Assembly: GCA_037178975.1 (NCBI GenBank)
Contig: JASJZH010000001.1
Location: 2,418,001-2,482,000, forward strand
DNA length: 64,000 nt
DNA from: Oscheius tipulae
Lineage: Eukaryota > Nematoda > Chromadorea > Rhabditida > Rhabditidae
Direction: 5' to 3'
In this document: positions 9,048 to 19,384 of the stretch, piece after piece
Layout: the number at the start of each line of letters is the position of its first letter
Numbering within the stretch: position 1 is the stretch's first letter
Notes under the pieces: generated by a model
The model's input: the letters and a program-made list of their open reading frames with translations, nothing else
What the model was told of the DNA's origin: nothing
Databases searched by the model: none
Translations under genes and position numbers: made by a program

Positions 9048-10311
9048 TTGGGTTGGCATATAAGTCTTTTCGCTTTTTTTAAAAATGTCCTTTGTCTTGT
9101 TTACAACAATGACCGAGCTGTTGATATAGCACCTCGTGTAGCTCACTCAGTCCTCTACCACCACCATGCAAAACACCACTTCCCTTCTTCTTATTCTCCT
9201 ATCTCTGTTCGTTTTGATCCGGACCATTGATGACCTGCCACCCTACCATCTGAGACATGTCATGTTAAATGAGTTCCTCAAAGGTACGAATGGAGCCCAA
9301 ACGGCGGCTAATATCAACGATGTTTATGGCCAAGGGACGACGTCTACGAGGGTATGCCAGTCGTGGTTCCGTCGCTTTCGGTCTGGGGACAAAAGCGTCG
9401 AAGATGAGCCAAGGTCAGGTCGACCAACAAGTTTCGATGAATCGAAGCTGCTGCAGCTCGTGAACGAGAACAATCGGCAGACTATCCGTGAATTAGCAGA
9501 GGCACTGTCTGTCAGTCATTTCGCAGTGGAATATCATTTGAAGCAATTGGGATTTACGAAGAAACTGGGCACATGGTTGCCGCATGACCTCAGTGACGCC
9601 CAGAAGTGGCAGCGCATGTCCGTCGCCCATTCTCTCCTGTCCAGGTATGAGAGGAAATCCTTTTTACCACGCCTGGTGACGGGGGATGAGAAGTGGATAA
9701 TGTATGTAAACTTCCGAAGGAAGCGTCAATGGGTGGGTCCAGACAGACACCAAGTCCTGATGTGAAACCCGACACCCATCAAAAGAAGATTATGCTCTGT
9801 GTTTTCTGGGATATCGAAGGAGTGGTGCACTGGGAATTGCTGGATGCTGGAACTACCCTTACGGCCGCCATTTATAGCCAGCAACTTGAAAAGGTTGCCG
9901 TTGCACTTCGTCAGAAACGGCCGCTGAAGTCGAAAGTCATCCTGCAGATGGACAACGCGCGCCCCCATGTTGCAAAACTCACTCGCTCCAAGATCCACGA
10001 CCTAGGTTGGGAGATTCTGCCCTAGCCTCCTTATAGCCCGGACCTTGCCCCTTCCGACTATTATCTGTTCCAAACTCTCAACAACGAGATTGGAGGACAA
10101 CAGTTCGATTCCGACGGCGCACTCAAAACCTGGTTGACAAACTTCTTCGCGTCGAAACCCAAGGTGTTCTACGAGCGTGGCATCCGTAAGCTACCCGTGA
10201 AATGGGCAGACGTGGTGCATCATAATGGTAATTACAACGAATGAAAAAGTTGTTTGGATGTCAATAAATTTTTGCATTTGAAAAAGCGAAAAGACTTATA
10301 TGCCAACCCAA
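9048..10311 (+). mobile_element. Full-length mariner (Tc1/mariner) element, inactivated
   Basis: Terminal inverted repeats TTGGGTTGGCATATAAGTC and GACTTATATGCCAACCCAA, flanked by TA on both sides; length about 1264 bp, typical of mariner. The transposase can be followed from 9166 (or the internal Met before LNEFLKGTNG) to 10243. Seen are the HTH region, VTGDEKW, MDNARPH and APSDYYLF, so the D,D34D aspartates are present. A frameshift lies near 9730-9765 and a TAG follows EILP at 10023-10025, so no full protein can be made. Confidence 0.95.
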
Positions 10312-10319
10312 TACATAGC

Positions 10320-10700
10320 GGTTCATTGTGACATTAAGTGGATGGAACAGAGCCATGGTCTATCGGAAAAATACACGAGCCAATTGCGACCTGCAGAAAC
10401 TGGCTGGTCGACTCGACAGCTTGCCGTACGACTATTGGAGAACCGAAAGAGCTATTTGGAAGTAGCTGACTGTGCTCGGAGCAAAGAGAAGGAGAGAACT
10501 CGAAAAAGTACCACCATCGAAATACGAAAGTGTAACATGGAGCGGCTGAAATGTGCCATGGCTTGTGAGAAAGTGCTCGAGCTGATTATAGAAGTGGACG
10601 GTCTAAACGGGCCATGTCCGACTTTTTTTTTTTTAGAATTTCGACCTGTCGAGACAGGACAACTCTTAATTTGACCTGTCGTGACAGGTGCGAGCTACTC
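10320..10700. repeat. Dispersed gene-derived repeat (copy A)
   Basis: The segment holding CNMERLKCAMACEKVLELII and the poly-T tract is repeated, inverted, at 19385-19560, together with the flanking CGACCTGTCGAGACAGG direct/inverted motif. Both copies adjoin SL1 RNA units. The ORF may be an exon of a captured gene. Confidence 0.5.
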
Positions 10701-10775
10701 TTCTGTAAGGCAATTCGCAGTCATCTGGAAGCTTAAGTTCGTTTAAGTCTCTGGCCTAGATCCTGCCGTTCTCTG

Positions 10776-10786
10776 CCGTACCATCT
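10776..10786 (+). promoter_or_regulatory. PSE-like element of variant SL1 RNA gene
   Basis: CCGTACCATCT at -55 from the leader at 10831. Beyond it, this copy's upstream region differs from most units (CCCTTCTTATCTCTCAAGAG). A relative of that flank appears downstream of copies at 16840 and 19255. Confidence 0.55.
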
Positions 10787-10830
10787 CTTTCCCCAGCCCT
10801 TCTTATCTCTCAAGAGTGAACAGTATCTTC

Positions 10831-10936
10831 GGTTTAATTACCCAAGTTTGAGTTATTCAAATGCTTCCGACCCTGCTCTGGTAGAGGTTGAAGCAAATTT
10901 TGGAACAGCTTTCGGCATTAAATATTGGGAAGGCAA
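10831..10936 (+). ncRNA. Variant SL1 RNA gene with altered donor and broken hairpin
   Basis: The SL1 22-mer is exact, but the next bases are TTATTC instead of GTATTC, so the normal donor GT is lost. A shifted GA/GTTATTC donor would give a 21-nt leader. The Sm site reads AAATTTTGGAAC. The hairpin is disrupted: GCTTTCGG... pairs poorly with GGGAAGGC over a long loop. Probably a pseudogene. Confidence 0.75.
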
Positions 10937-11002
10937 CCAGACCATTTGCGTTTTCCCTTCTAGAATCCGTGTCAGAAACACTTGTGCATCCTCTACTTCT
11001 AA

Positions 11003-11049
11003 AGCGCAATCATGAATCATATGAGACTCATATGATTCATGATTGCGCT
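11003..11049. repeat. Perfect 47-bp palindrome
   Basis: AGCGCAATCATGAATCATAT continues GAG, then a single central A, then the exact reverse complement: two 23-bp arms with one unpaired base. A half copy (AAAGCGCAATCATGAATTAT) occurs near 23860, so it arose by inverted duplication of a sequence also present elsewhere in the array. Confidence 0.9.
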
Positions 11050-11142
11050 GAATCATATGAGACTAACCCAGAATCTTCATGCCTTTGCCGTATCATCTCC
11101 CCATATAGACTTCCTGATATCCCAACAGTGGGCAGAATCGTC

Positions 11143-11246
11143 GGTTTAATTACCCAAGTTTGAGTTATTCAAATGCTTCCGACCCTGCTCTGGTAGAGGT
11201 TGAAGCAAATTTTGGAACAGCCTTCCCTTCTCTGGAAAGGCAACAA
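11143..11246 (+). ncRNA. Variant SL1 RNA gene with altered donor
   Basis: Exact SL1 at 11143-11164 followed by TTATTC, the same donor change as the copy at 10831. The Sm site is intact and the hairpin GCCTTCCC/GGAAAGGC has one mismatch. The middle segment CTCTGGTAGAGGTTGAAGC is shared only with 10831, so the two form a subfamily. Confidence 0.78.
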
Positions 11247-11379
11247 GATTTTCTCATCTCAGGAAGCCTCTTTCAACTTGGAATTGCGCAAGATGAACCA
11301 GGACAAAAGAATCTTAGAGACGCAGAAAAACACTGTGAACAGCACCTTGGGCTAAAAGAGTAAAATCATTAACTGAATT

Positions 11380-12090
11380 GATTGAAGCCTTAGAAGAAGA
11401 GTATCAGCTTGATACAGAGCAAAAAAGGTCAAAGAAGTGTGAACCATGTACTGTGACACGGAGCGGTAGGCAAGTGCCATGGCCGATCTGAAAACGCAAG
11501 AAGATGAAATTTGAAAAAGCGCGTTCTTCGACAGTCACATCTCGATAGTTGCATCTTTCACTTAGTGCTCCAGAACTTTAGCGTTAACAGCCAGTTGTCC
11601 GATCTACGCTCCGAGAGAATAGCTACTTCAATTATCTCTTCCAATGTCATCCTACCAGTACCCTGAAATCTCATGGAAAGAACACGGTTGGAGCTTTTGA
11701 CATACGAATAGACAGATATTCAGGGATTTAGGGCTCTCCCGCTCCAATTTTCCCATTTCAAAATACTACTCTTAAACTACTCGGATAGGAACGGTAGTGT
11801 GAGGGTCAGCACAAAAGTTTAGGTTTGGGTAGACTCCTTGAATAGAAAGGCAACGTGATCTGGGTAGAAGAGCAGAGGAAGCAGCCATCCGGAGCAGCAG
11901 CAGACGCCAAAGTGAACTCTCAAAGGAGCGAGTTTATTGTCCTGTCAAAAGTAATCTCTCGACAAATTTCGACGAGACTTCTAAATAGGGGAAAGTTCAA
12001 GACGCTTTCCAAGGTTGCTGCAAGTACCTTTGAAGAAAACTGCGCACGATTTTCGAGTTCTGGTCCAACTTACGCATTTCCAATTTGAAA
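11380..12090. repeat. Dispersed host-gene fragments between SL1 units
   Basis: 11400-11800 is an inverted copy of fragments at 24.86-25.05 and 51.96-52.24 kb (plus-strand reading there includes RTLEEMIEVAVLAERGSDIY). 11850-12080 resembles, inverted, 17010-17225, with the shared start MIWVE. Neither is intact. Confidence 0.5.
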
Positions 12091-12137
12091 GAGGGGAATC
12101 TTTATAAACACAAAGAAAACTTTAATGTTTCAATATC

Positions 12138-12241
12138 GTTGCCTTCCCAGCGAAAGGAAGGCTGTTCCAAAATTTCTTTCAACCTCTACATGAGAGCAGG
12201 GTCGGAAGCATTTGAATACCTCAAACTTGGGTATTTAAACC
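12138..12241 (-). ncRNA. SL1 RNA gene copy with one-base leader change
   Basis: The leader at 12241-12220 reads GGTTTAAATACCC instead of GGTTTAATTACCC, a substitution in the leader itself. Donor, Sm site and hairpin (GCCTTCC/GGAAGGC) remain. A PSE-like CCGTACCATCC lies upstream. Confidence 0.82.
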
Positions 12242-12507
12242 GACGATTCTGTCCACTGCTGGGATATCAGGAGATCTGTATAGGGGGATGGTACGGTAAA
12301 AGCATGAAGATTCTAGGTTAGAGACGCAGAGAAACCATTGGCTGACTGACAAGAGAGTTCAGGCGTCGTTTCTGGCACGTAGAGGATTTTGTTAGACGAA
12401 AACAGTGTCTCATATGATTCAAGGCTGTCCAAAGAAGCTATGGAATGACGTTCGACTTACGTTAGATTAATGATGGGGATTAATGAAAACTTTAATGTTT
12501 CAACTTT

Positions 12508-12609
12508 GTTGTCTTCCCAAAGAAGGGAAGGCTGTTCCAAAATTTCTTTCAACCTCTACATTTGCAGGGTCGGAAGCATTTGAATACCTCAAACTTGGGT
12601 AATTAAACC
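12508..12609 (-). ncRNA. SL1 spliced leader RNA gene (short-middle subtype)
   Basis: Exact leader at 12609-12588. The middle region is the short variant CCCTGCAAATGTAGAGG rather than CCCTGCTCTCATGTAGAGG. The hairpin arm reads GTCTTCCC, giving one G-T pair. Head-to-head with the copy at 12965 across 355 bp. Confidence 0.86.
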
Positions 12610-12964
12610 GACGATTCTGCCCACTGCTGGGATATCAGAAGATCTGTATGGGGAGATGGTACGGCAAAGACAAGGAGAATCTGGGTTAGAGACGCAGAAG
12701 AACCCTGTGAATAGCATCTTTGAGTGAAAAGGGTCGAAATCTAATCTAGGCCAAACTTGATTCCATAGCTTCTTTAGACAGCCTTAAAACATATGTGACA
12801 GTGTTTTCATCTAACAAAATCCTCTTCGTGCCAGAAATGACGCCTGAACTGTCTTAACAGTCAGCCAGTGGTTTCTGTCCGTCTCTAACCCAGATTCTCC
12901 CTGCATTTGCCGTACCATCTCCTCATACAGACCTTTTGATAGCCCAGCAGTGGGCCGAATCGTC

Positions 12965-13070
12965 GGTTTAATTACCCAAGTTTGAGGTATTCAAATGCTT
13001 CCGACCCTGCTCTCACACAGAGGTTGAAAGAAATTTTGGAACAGCCTTCCCTTCTCTGGGAAGGCAACAA
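12965..13070 (+). ncRNA. SL1 spliced leader RNA gene
   Basis: Exact leader 12965-12986, GTATTC donor, Sm site, and perfect GCCTTCCC-ttctct-GGGAAGGC hairpin. The middle stem reads CTCTCACACAGAGG instead of CTCTCATGTAGAGG. Confidence 0.9.
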
Positions 13071-13511
13071 ACACGTTTACAATCCGGAAGTTGGCAAATA
13101 GCTGGGACAAAAAGGCTTAAATTTTCCCAATACTGTTAGTATGGGAACCAGGTAGTCGTAGTTACGAAAGCCTCATATTCACAGAATGGGTCAATTAACA
13201 GCTAGAAAATTTCAGATATTTTTATGTTGTGTACACGGAGGAGGTGAAGTGCAAAGCTCGCCCTCGCTCTTTCTTTACTGACCACTTGGGCACCGTTCGT
13301 CTCGTGTGTTCACAGCCAGCTTTTAGCCCTTCGCCTCTCCTGCTCATTCTTCCTGTGCGAACAGCTATTCTTTCCAGGCTGCATAGACCACTACAGAAAA
13401 TGATGATCTGCCTTTGTTCACTAGTCTGTCAGTATTTTACGACTCTGTAGTCTTTTCCCCGTACCATCGCTTTCCAGTATACCTTATATGAGAACACTGA
13501 CACACATTGTT

Positions 13512-13614
13512 GGTTTAATTACCCAAGTTTGAGGTATTTAATGCTTCTGACCCTGCTCTGGTAGAGGTTGAAAAAAATTTTGGAACAGCCTTCCCCCTTG
13601 TGGGAAGGCAACAA
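13512..13614 (+). ncRNA. SL1 spliced leader RNA gene, diverged
   Basis: Exact leader and GT donor. The downstream region lacks three bases (GTATTTAATGC), the Sm region reads AAAAAAATTTTGGAAC, and the hairpin is GCCTTCCC-ccttgt-GGGAAGGC. The immediate upstream flank (ACATTGTT) differs from the usual GAATCGTC, but a PSE-like CCGTACCATC is present at about -53. Confidence 0.82.
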
Positions 13615-13619
13615 AAGCA

Positions 13620-14375
13620 TTTCGACAAACCTAGAACCCGTCACATTTCCAGGATCTTTTTTTGATACACAGACGGCATTTTCAACTCGCTCTAAAAGTT
13701 ACTGAACTATTGCTGTAGTTAATACAAATTATGCATAGTGTTTCGTAATTTAATTCTGTTGTTGATAATTCCATCCTACCTTTACAATTTACAAGAGGCG
13801 GCTGCGACACAAGTCAACTCTAATCTGGGATAACACTTGACAATGTTTGTGGACTTTTTCTGTCGAAACAAGTCAAGCTAACGCAAGAAGAAACTTTTTT
13901 ATAGAACAGGTTATTGTGTCTAAACGTGTCTAAACCGAGGATTAACTACTAGCAATTTATTGTACTCTGGAACTATCAGGCAAAGTTGTCCGTGTGCCGT
14001 AAAAGTGCCATTCTCAATTGTCTAATTTGGCGGTCCCAGACAGCTTACCTTTATGTGCAGGTGTTATAGAATCGCGGTCGCGCTGTTCCAGTGCCAACTA
14101 AAAGCAAACGGAAGAAGGTTCTTCTAATTCTTTCTCCATTTTCCGAGTGTCTATGCTGTCAAACATCCCACTTTTTCTTTGTGATATCCCATCGATGTTG
14201 TCTGGCTGTCATCCCTCTCGGCGTGAGGTTACGAGGGGAGACCGGCTCTTCTCTGTTTGTCTTATATTGTATTCCTACCGGGACGGCCGTCGGCATTTGG
14301 ACAAAAAATAAACTTTCGAGAGCCGCTCTGTCAGCTTTTTATCGCTCCAGTTTATTTCTCTCCAATCAGTTTTAG
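13620..14375. other. Intergenic region upstream of GST
   Basis: No gene seen. 13795-13850 holds a dispersed element with TCTAATCTGGGATAACACTTG that recurs near 40450 and 46340. The stretch ends in a pyrimidine-rich tract and TTTTAG at about 14369-14374, a likely splice or trans-splice acceptor for the GST mRNA. Confidence 0.5.
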
Positions 14376-14382
14376 TTCCATA

Positions 14383-15171
14383 ATGGTCAAGGAGAATCTC
14401 GAACTGTTCTCGTTACCGGGTCGTGGTCGGGCTGAGGTCATTCGACTCATGCTCACTTTTTGCAACAAGCCATTTACGGATAGTCGACTGACTATCGCTC
14501 AGTGGAAACTGAAGAGGAAACAGGGTGAGTGACAGTGACAGTGACACAACTGTACAAAAACTTCAGACAACCTTGGCGAAGAGTGCAAGCTTCCAATTAT
14601 GCGAGTAGATGACAAGAAGGATTTCATCGGAGTCATTGAAATTGCTCGGTACATCGCTCTCCATTACGGTATGAATTTGCGGCTCTCTGTCATACTTTCG
14701 CAGGTCTCTACGGCAGCTCCTCGGCCGAGCAGGACGATGTGAATGTGATCATTGATGCTCTGGAAGATCTCAATGCGCAGCTCAACCCAATCCTGAGAGC
14801 CACCCTGACGAAAAACTATGAGCAGAGAGTTAGCCTTGGCTTTTCCTGACTGACAGCTTTTCCAGAAAAGTCTATGGGACAAGTTCAAGTACAGCTCATT
14901 GACGCCGAAACTCCAAGAGTACGAAGAACTCATCCAAAACAAGCTTTTCATTGTCGGGAGCAAAGTTAGAAAAGCCTTGGGGTACTTAAAATACAAATTT
15001 AAGATTTCCTGGGCAGACATAGCCCTAATCGAGACCCTGACTCGCTTTCAAGCCTGCTACGACAGTTTCTTCCTCGCCCACTTTCCAGCCCTCAAAGACT
15101 ACTGCAGTCGCTTCGAGAAACTTCCCAATATGAAACCGTACATTCAATCAAGACCCGAAGCTTATTATTGA
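14383..15171 (+). CDS. Sigma-class glutathione S-transferase
   Basis: Cytosolic GST of the sigma/prostaglandin-D-synthase class, the main nematode GST group. It conjugates glutathione to electrophiles or lipid peroxides. Exons 14383-14524, 14567-14668, 14704-14828 and 14866-15171 (introns 42, 35 and 37 nt) give about 224 residues. The N-terminal thioredoxin-like domain begins ENLELFSLPGRGRAEVIRLM. The position of the usual catalytic Tyr (Y-F-x-x-R-G-R-A-E) is Phe here (LFSLPGRGRAE), which is unusual. CKLPIMRVDD holds the cis-Pro of the glutathione site. The C-terminal helical domain includes ISWADIALIETL, the conserved N-capping region. TTTTAG lies 9 bp upstream of the ATG. The stop is 18 bp from the stop of the convergent CLCC1-like gene. 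Confidence 0.93.
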
Positions 15172-15189
15172 TTGACACAATGAAATTTT

Positions 15190-16635
15190 CTAATTTGGAG
15201 CTGTTTCTTTCCTACTTCTGCTCCGACTCTTCGCCGGCTTTCGGACCGTGGAACGGGTGGCTCGTCTGACTGGACTCGGCTCTCTCCAGGAGAGTTTGGC
15301 GATTGGTGTAGACTCCTCCCGAGAGTATTTTTCCAGTTTTCTTGATGGCTCTGACCAGGGGAAGGCCGGGAAAGATACTGGCCAGTACTTCATAAAGGCC
15401 AGAATGATAGAGATCTGAATTCCCGTTTTATGGATGATTTCGAAAAACATACCGGAATCACTACAAAAACGAGCTGTACAAGTAAAGGAATACCCAGAAC
15501 AGTTTTTCTGTAGAATGTGTTCAAATGATGACCGAGAGGAGAGATCCATCCGAATAGAACTTTGCCAACAATTTCTACAAGAGGGTCGATGGGATTGACG
15601 TCCAGGAAGGCCCAGCCGACATGAGACTGAAAGTATTGTGACTGAAGCTGGAAATTATGGTACCTCAATGTACCGTTGACAGTCTGTCTTTTCAGATGAG
15701 ATAGTCAAAAGTCCAGTCAGAAGATCGATCATTTTCCATTCCTTCTCTGAGCAGGGATCTTGTCTGATTGAAGCGGCAAGTCTGGAGGCTACGGCTTCCT
15801 GAAGAAGAACTGAATGTTTGGAGAGACCGAGAGATAAAGAAAGACAGAGAGGCGTATAGACAGAAAGACAGAGAGACGGAGAGACAGAATCAGAGCTGAC
15901 CTTATAAAACTGGTAGTAAGACACTCCATAGCAAGGAATCAAAAACATTAGAATAATCCATTTCAAGTATCCAAATTTCCTGCTCCTGGTCCTTTTTACT
16001 GGTATTTTTTGACTCAGAAACTTGTACAAAAAGTAAAAGTTGAACATGAAAGAGATCAGGAAGAGATAGTTGATTCCGTAGCAATGAAAGTAGCTGTCAG
16101 GTGTCTGAAATGGCCCACTCAAGATACGAGGAAATAATGCGCAAACCTGAATTAGAGCTGGCTGTAAGATACTGATCAATTCTTTATTCAGTACGAATTC
16201 TTCAGAAATAAAGAGTCTGAACCTTTTTGTTTCAACAAGAAATCTTATAACTCACTTGACCAGTTGATCCCTCTCAGGACAGGGGCTTCCAACTGGACAT
16301 CGCTTGGTCTCGACATTTTCCAGCACAGATAGCAGTGAGTTTTGTTCCACCGAATTCAAGATTGAACTCACTCGAAGACTGTCACTCTCTGGATAGAAAA
16401 ACCTACAATTTTCAGTAAATTACCATAGGAATTAGTACCTCAAACAGTGTCCATTTAGAGATTTTCCTTGAATAAAATGGGCCAAGTGACTCCGAAAGGA
16501 TAGCTGACTTAGATCGGAAGCTGCTCCCATTTGAAAATTGCAGGTATTGGCGTGAAGTGACCGGGAAGAACAACCGACGCAATCTTTTCGAAACTGGGTG
16601 TAATTGGGAGAGGGACGCCGGGGCGGGAGGATCAA
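15190..16635 (-). CDS. CLCC1-like ER membrane protein (chloride channel CLIC-like)
   Basis: Multi-pass membrane protein; CLCC1 relatives act in the ER membrane. Exons on the minus strand: about 16635-16439 (start uncertain), 16402-16256, 16216-16147, 16104-15901, 15798-15664, 15626-15453 and 15414-15190. Introns are 36-41 nt except one of 102 nt. Hydrophobic segments include YLFLISFMFNFYFLYKF, WIILMFLIPCYGVSYYQF and IPLLVQLVFVVIP/ISIILAFM. The block VNPIDPLVEIVGKVLFGWIS followed by PLGHHLN resembles the CLCC1 segment VNP...EPLKHIG. The tail is Arg/Ser-rich and basic. The family call rests on that alignment from memory and on the helix order. The N-terminus is unresolved, because the upstream frame has no clear ATG. 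Confidence 0.6.
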
Positions 16636-16738
16636 TGGTCATAGCTGGAGGAAGCGGGTACGCGTAAGCAAACAGGACCTTCCGTGCAGCTCACCTATAC
16701 TAGGTACTAACTATAGTGTGCATTATCAGTTTTGCCAT

Positions 16739-16840
16739 GCTGCCTTCCCACTAGGGGGAAGGCTGTTCCAAAATTTGTTTCAACCTCTATCAGAGCAGGG
16801 TTGGAAGCATGTGAATACCTCAAACTTGGGTAATTAAACC
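16739..16840 (-). ncRNA. SL1 spliced leader RNA gene, diverged
   Basis: Exact leader at 16840-16819. The middle reads CACATGCTTCCAACCCTGCTCTGATAGAGG, and AAACAAATTTTGGAAC holds the Sm site. The hairpin is GCCTTCCC/GGGAAGGC. The upstream flank is of the CTCAAGAGTGAAC type seen at 10810. Confidence 0.85.
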
Positions 16841-16859
16841 AAAGATACTGTTCACTCTT

Positions 16860-18000
16860 GAGACGTAAGAAGGACTGGGAGGAGAGATGGTACGGCAGAG
16901 GTTGACATAATCTAAACCAGAGACTAAGTAAGACGATCCTGAGCTGCCTTATGACTGCGAACTAACAAACCTTGAAGAGTAGCTCGCACTAGGTAACCTC
17001 TTACATCTCAATAAGCAAAGCAAAACAAGGAATGTGCTAAACTGTGAAAGAACTGAAAGCTAGCTAGCTTCAATCGAAAACAGCGTGATTTGAATTTGCG
17101 CGATCTTCCAAAGTCTTTTCGAGAGATAACTCTTGACGAGTCAAGCAAATCGCTTTGGCCAAAGTCCACTTGAGCGTATACAGCTGCTCTGGAAGATCGC
17201 CTCCTCTTCACTTCTACCCAGATCACGCTTTTTTTAGTCTACCCAAAACAAAAGTTTTACACAGACTCACACTCACGTTCCTGCATTTTCTACCTATGCT
17301 TGCTCTTTTGAACCGACTCTCTGACCTCGATTCTTTCGTTTGGTTGAGACTAGGACCTAGGCAAGTCCTGAGTAACCCGGGTCCGAGCACTCTCAGTCTC
17401 CTCTACGAGGGCCGCGTCAGGCTGCGGTAGGATCTCTTCGGAGAGACAGCAAATCGGGTAATGGAGACTGGGAGTGGCATCACTGCGATGGGAGAACAGA
17501 GGTGGGAAAGTTTTAAAAGATTGGGTATGTTTCTGTCTCTACATGACACTGTAAACTTTTTTCTCATAACTTTTCAGGCACTCTGGCTTTCAAAACGTGA
17601 ATCAACATGAATCCGTAATTGTACCGAAAAGACAGCAATGCCCTCAAGAACTGCCGATTCCTCAACCGTGAAACATGAAACCATGATGCCAACTTCGACA
17701 AAAGAAAATGACTGACGAATACAATGAGAGAAGGAATGGCTGGAATGACTACTACAGCTTAACTGTATCAGGTTAGTGCTTACGAACCTCTACCAGGGAA
17801 GACTGAGTACCCGCTTATTCTCTGAAATTCGCTCGTCATGCTTACGTTATACGCTATGCATCTAAAACCTTGAAAATCAGCTGTCTACCGCTCTGTCATG
17901 AAGCATACCAGGGATCGCAAAACTCGGGTAGCTCCACAAAGAAAGAGCATGTCGAGACATGTCAAGTCTTAGTTCTAATTCTAGTCTCTGCCGTAGCAAC
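16860..18000. other. Gene-poor stretch with dispersed repeats
   Basis: 17010-17225 is a diverged inverted relative of 11855-12080. 17380-17540 is a relative of 8110-8300. No gene could be built; ORFs are short and lack domains. Confidence 0.4.
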
Positions 18001-18045
18001 TCTCCTTCCAGACCTCCTGATATTTCAGCAGTGGGCAGAATCGTC

Positions 18046-18151
18046 GGTTTAATTACACAAGTTTGAGGTATTCAAATGTTTTCGACCCTGCGCTCATGTA
18101 GAGGTTGAAAGAAATTTTGGAACAGCTTTCCCTTCTCTGGGAAGGCAACAA
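18046..18151 (+). ncRNA. SL1 RNA gene copy with leader substitution (ACAC type)
   Basis: The leader reads GGTTTAATTACACAAG, a C-to-A change inside SL1. The same change is found at 25136. The Sm site is intact; the hairpin is GCTTTCCC/GGGAAGGC. The PSE-like element is degraded (CCGTAGCAACTC). Confidence 0.8.
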
Positions 18152-18194
18152 GAGCATTTTGCCAAACTTAGAACCTTTGCCAAAGAGAACGTCT

Positions 18195-18299
18195 TGTTGT
18201 CTTCCCACTAGAAGGAAGGCGATTCCAAAATTTCTTTCAACCTCTACGTGAGCGCAGGGTCGGAAGCATTTGAATACCTCAAACTTGGGTAATTAAACC
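18195..18299 (-). ncRNA. SL1 spliced leader RNA gene
   Basis: Exact leader at 18299-18278, GT donor and Sm site. The hairpin arm reads GTCTTCCC against GGAAGGC, with an extra GATT change after it. Head-to-head with the copy at 18676. Confidence 0.86.
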
Positions 18300-18528
18300 G
18301 ACGATCCTGTCAGTTGATGGGATATCAAATGGTCTGAAAGGAGAGATGCTACGGCAGAGACCATACTGAAGGAGTGACAGAGACGACACTGAACTGTATG
18401 CTGGCTGACAGAGACCTTTGAGGGAAACTGCGTACGATTTTCGTCTCCCTATCCATCTTACGTAAATTCAATTTGAAAGGGGGAAATCTTTACTAAAGAA
18501 AAATTTTATGTTTCAATTTTGTTGCCTT

Positions 18529-18554
18529 CCCATTAGAAGGAAGGCTGTTCCAAA
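18529..18554 (-). pseudogene. SL1 RNA 3' hairpin fragment
   Basis: Only GTTGCCTTCCCATTAGAAGG and the next few bases remain. It is joined directly to the CTGAACTGTCTTGTCAGTC spacer, so the leader, donor and Sm site were deleted. Confidence 0.75.
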
Positions 18555-18675
18555 CTGAACTGTCTTGTCAGTCAGCCAGTGGTTTCTCTCCGTCTCTAAC
18601 CCAGATTCTCCCTGCCTTTGCCGTGCCATCTCCCCATACAGACCTTCTGATATCCCAGCAGTGGGCAGAATCGTC

Positions 18676-18778
18676 GGTTTAATTACCCAAGTTTGAGGTA
18701 TTCAAATGCTTCCGACCCTGCAAATGTAGAGGTTGAAAGAAATTTTGGAATAGCTTTCCCTTCTCTGGGAAGGCAACA
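18676..18778 (+). ncRNA. SL1 spliced leader RNA gene (short-middle subtype)
   Basis: Exact leader 18676-18697. Short middle CCCTGCAAATGTAGAGG. The Sm-adjacent sequence is GGAATAGC rather than GGAACAGC. Hairpin GCTTTCCC/GGGAAGGC. Confidence 0.87.
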
Positions 18779-19150
18779 TGAGCATTTTGCCAAACTTAGA
18801 ACCACTCCTATTCCCAGAATTCTTTTTTGATACACAGACGGCATTTTCAACTTGCTCCAAAAGCTACTAACCCAGCTCCCCGACATCCTGGACCTGGCTT
18901 AGAGGGGGAAGCTGAAGTGGGCAAGAAGGGTTGCTGTGATGAACAGGCGAGATGGTCGAGAGTCACGATTGAATGGATACGCCTGGACCAGCGACCCAAT
19001 CTAGAAACCCCTAAAATGTAAATGTAAACTGTTAGTCCCTGGGAGAAACAGCTGAAGCTAATAAGTTTGCCCCCATAATCTCCTCGACACTCGCCAGTTA
19101 CCGTCATTCTTCACCGACCCGATGACTGTGTTTCTGAGATGAGAAAGTCT

Positions 19151-19255
19151 TGGTGCCTTCCCAGAGAAGGGAAGGCTGTTCCAAAATTTCTTTCAACCTC
19201 TACATGAGCGCAGGGTCAGAAGCATTTGAATACCTCAAACTTGGGTAATTAAACC
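19151..19255 (-). ncRNA. SL1 spliced leader RNA gene
   Basis: Exact leader at 19255-19234, GT donor, Sm site, and full hairpin GCCTTCCC-agag-aGGGAAGGC. One change in the middle (TCTGACCC). The upstream flank is of the CTCAAGAGTGAAC type. Confidence 0.9.
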
Positions 19256-19384
19256 GAAGATACTGTTCACTCTTGAGAGATAAGAAGGGCTGGGGAAAGA
19301 GATGGGACGGCAGAGGATGGCAGGATCTAGGCCAGAGACTTAAACGATTTTGAGCTTCCAGATGACTGCGAATTGACATACCAG

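Noticed and set aside
10831-10936. Reading the repeated ~105-bp unit as an ordinary MITE
   Set aside because: The leader, donor, Sm site and terminal hairpin occur in the exact order of an SL RNA, and the unit has no target duplication or terminal inverted repeat of its own.
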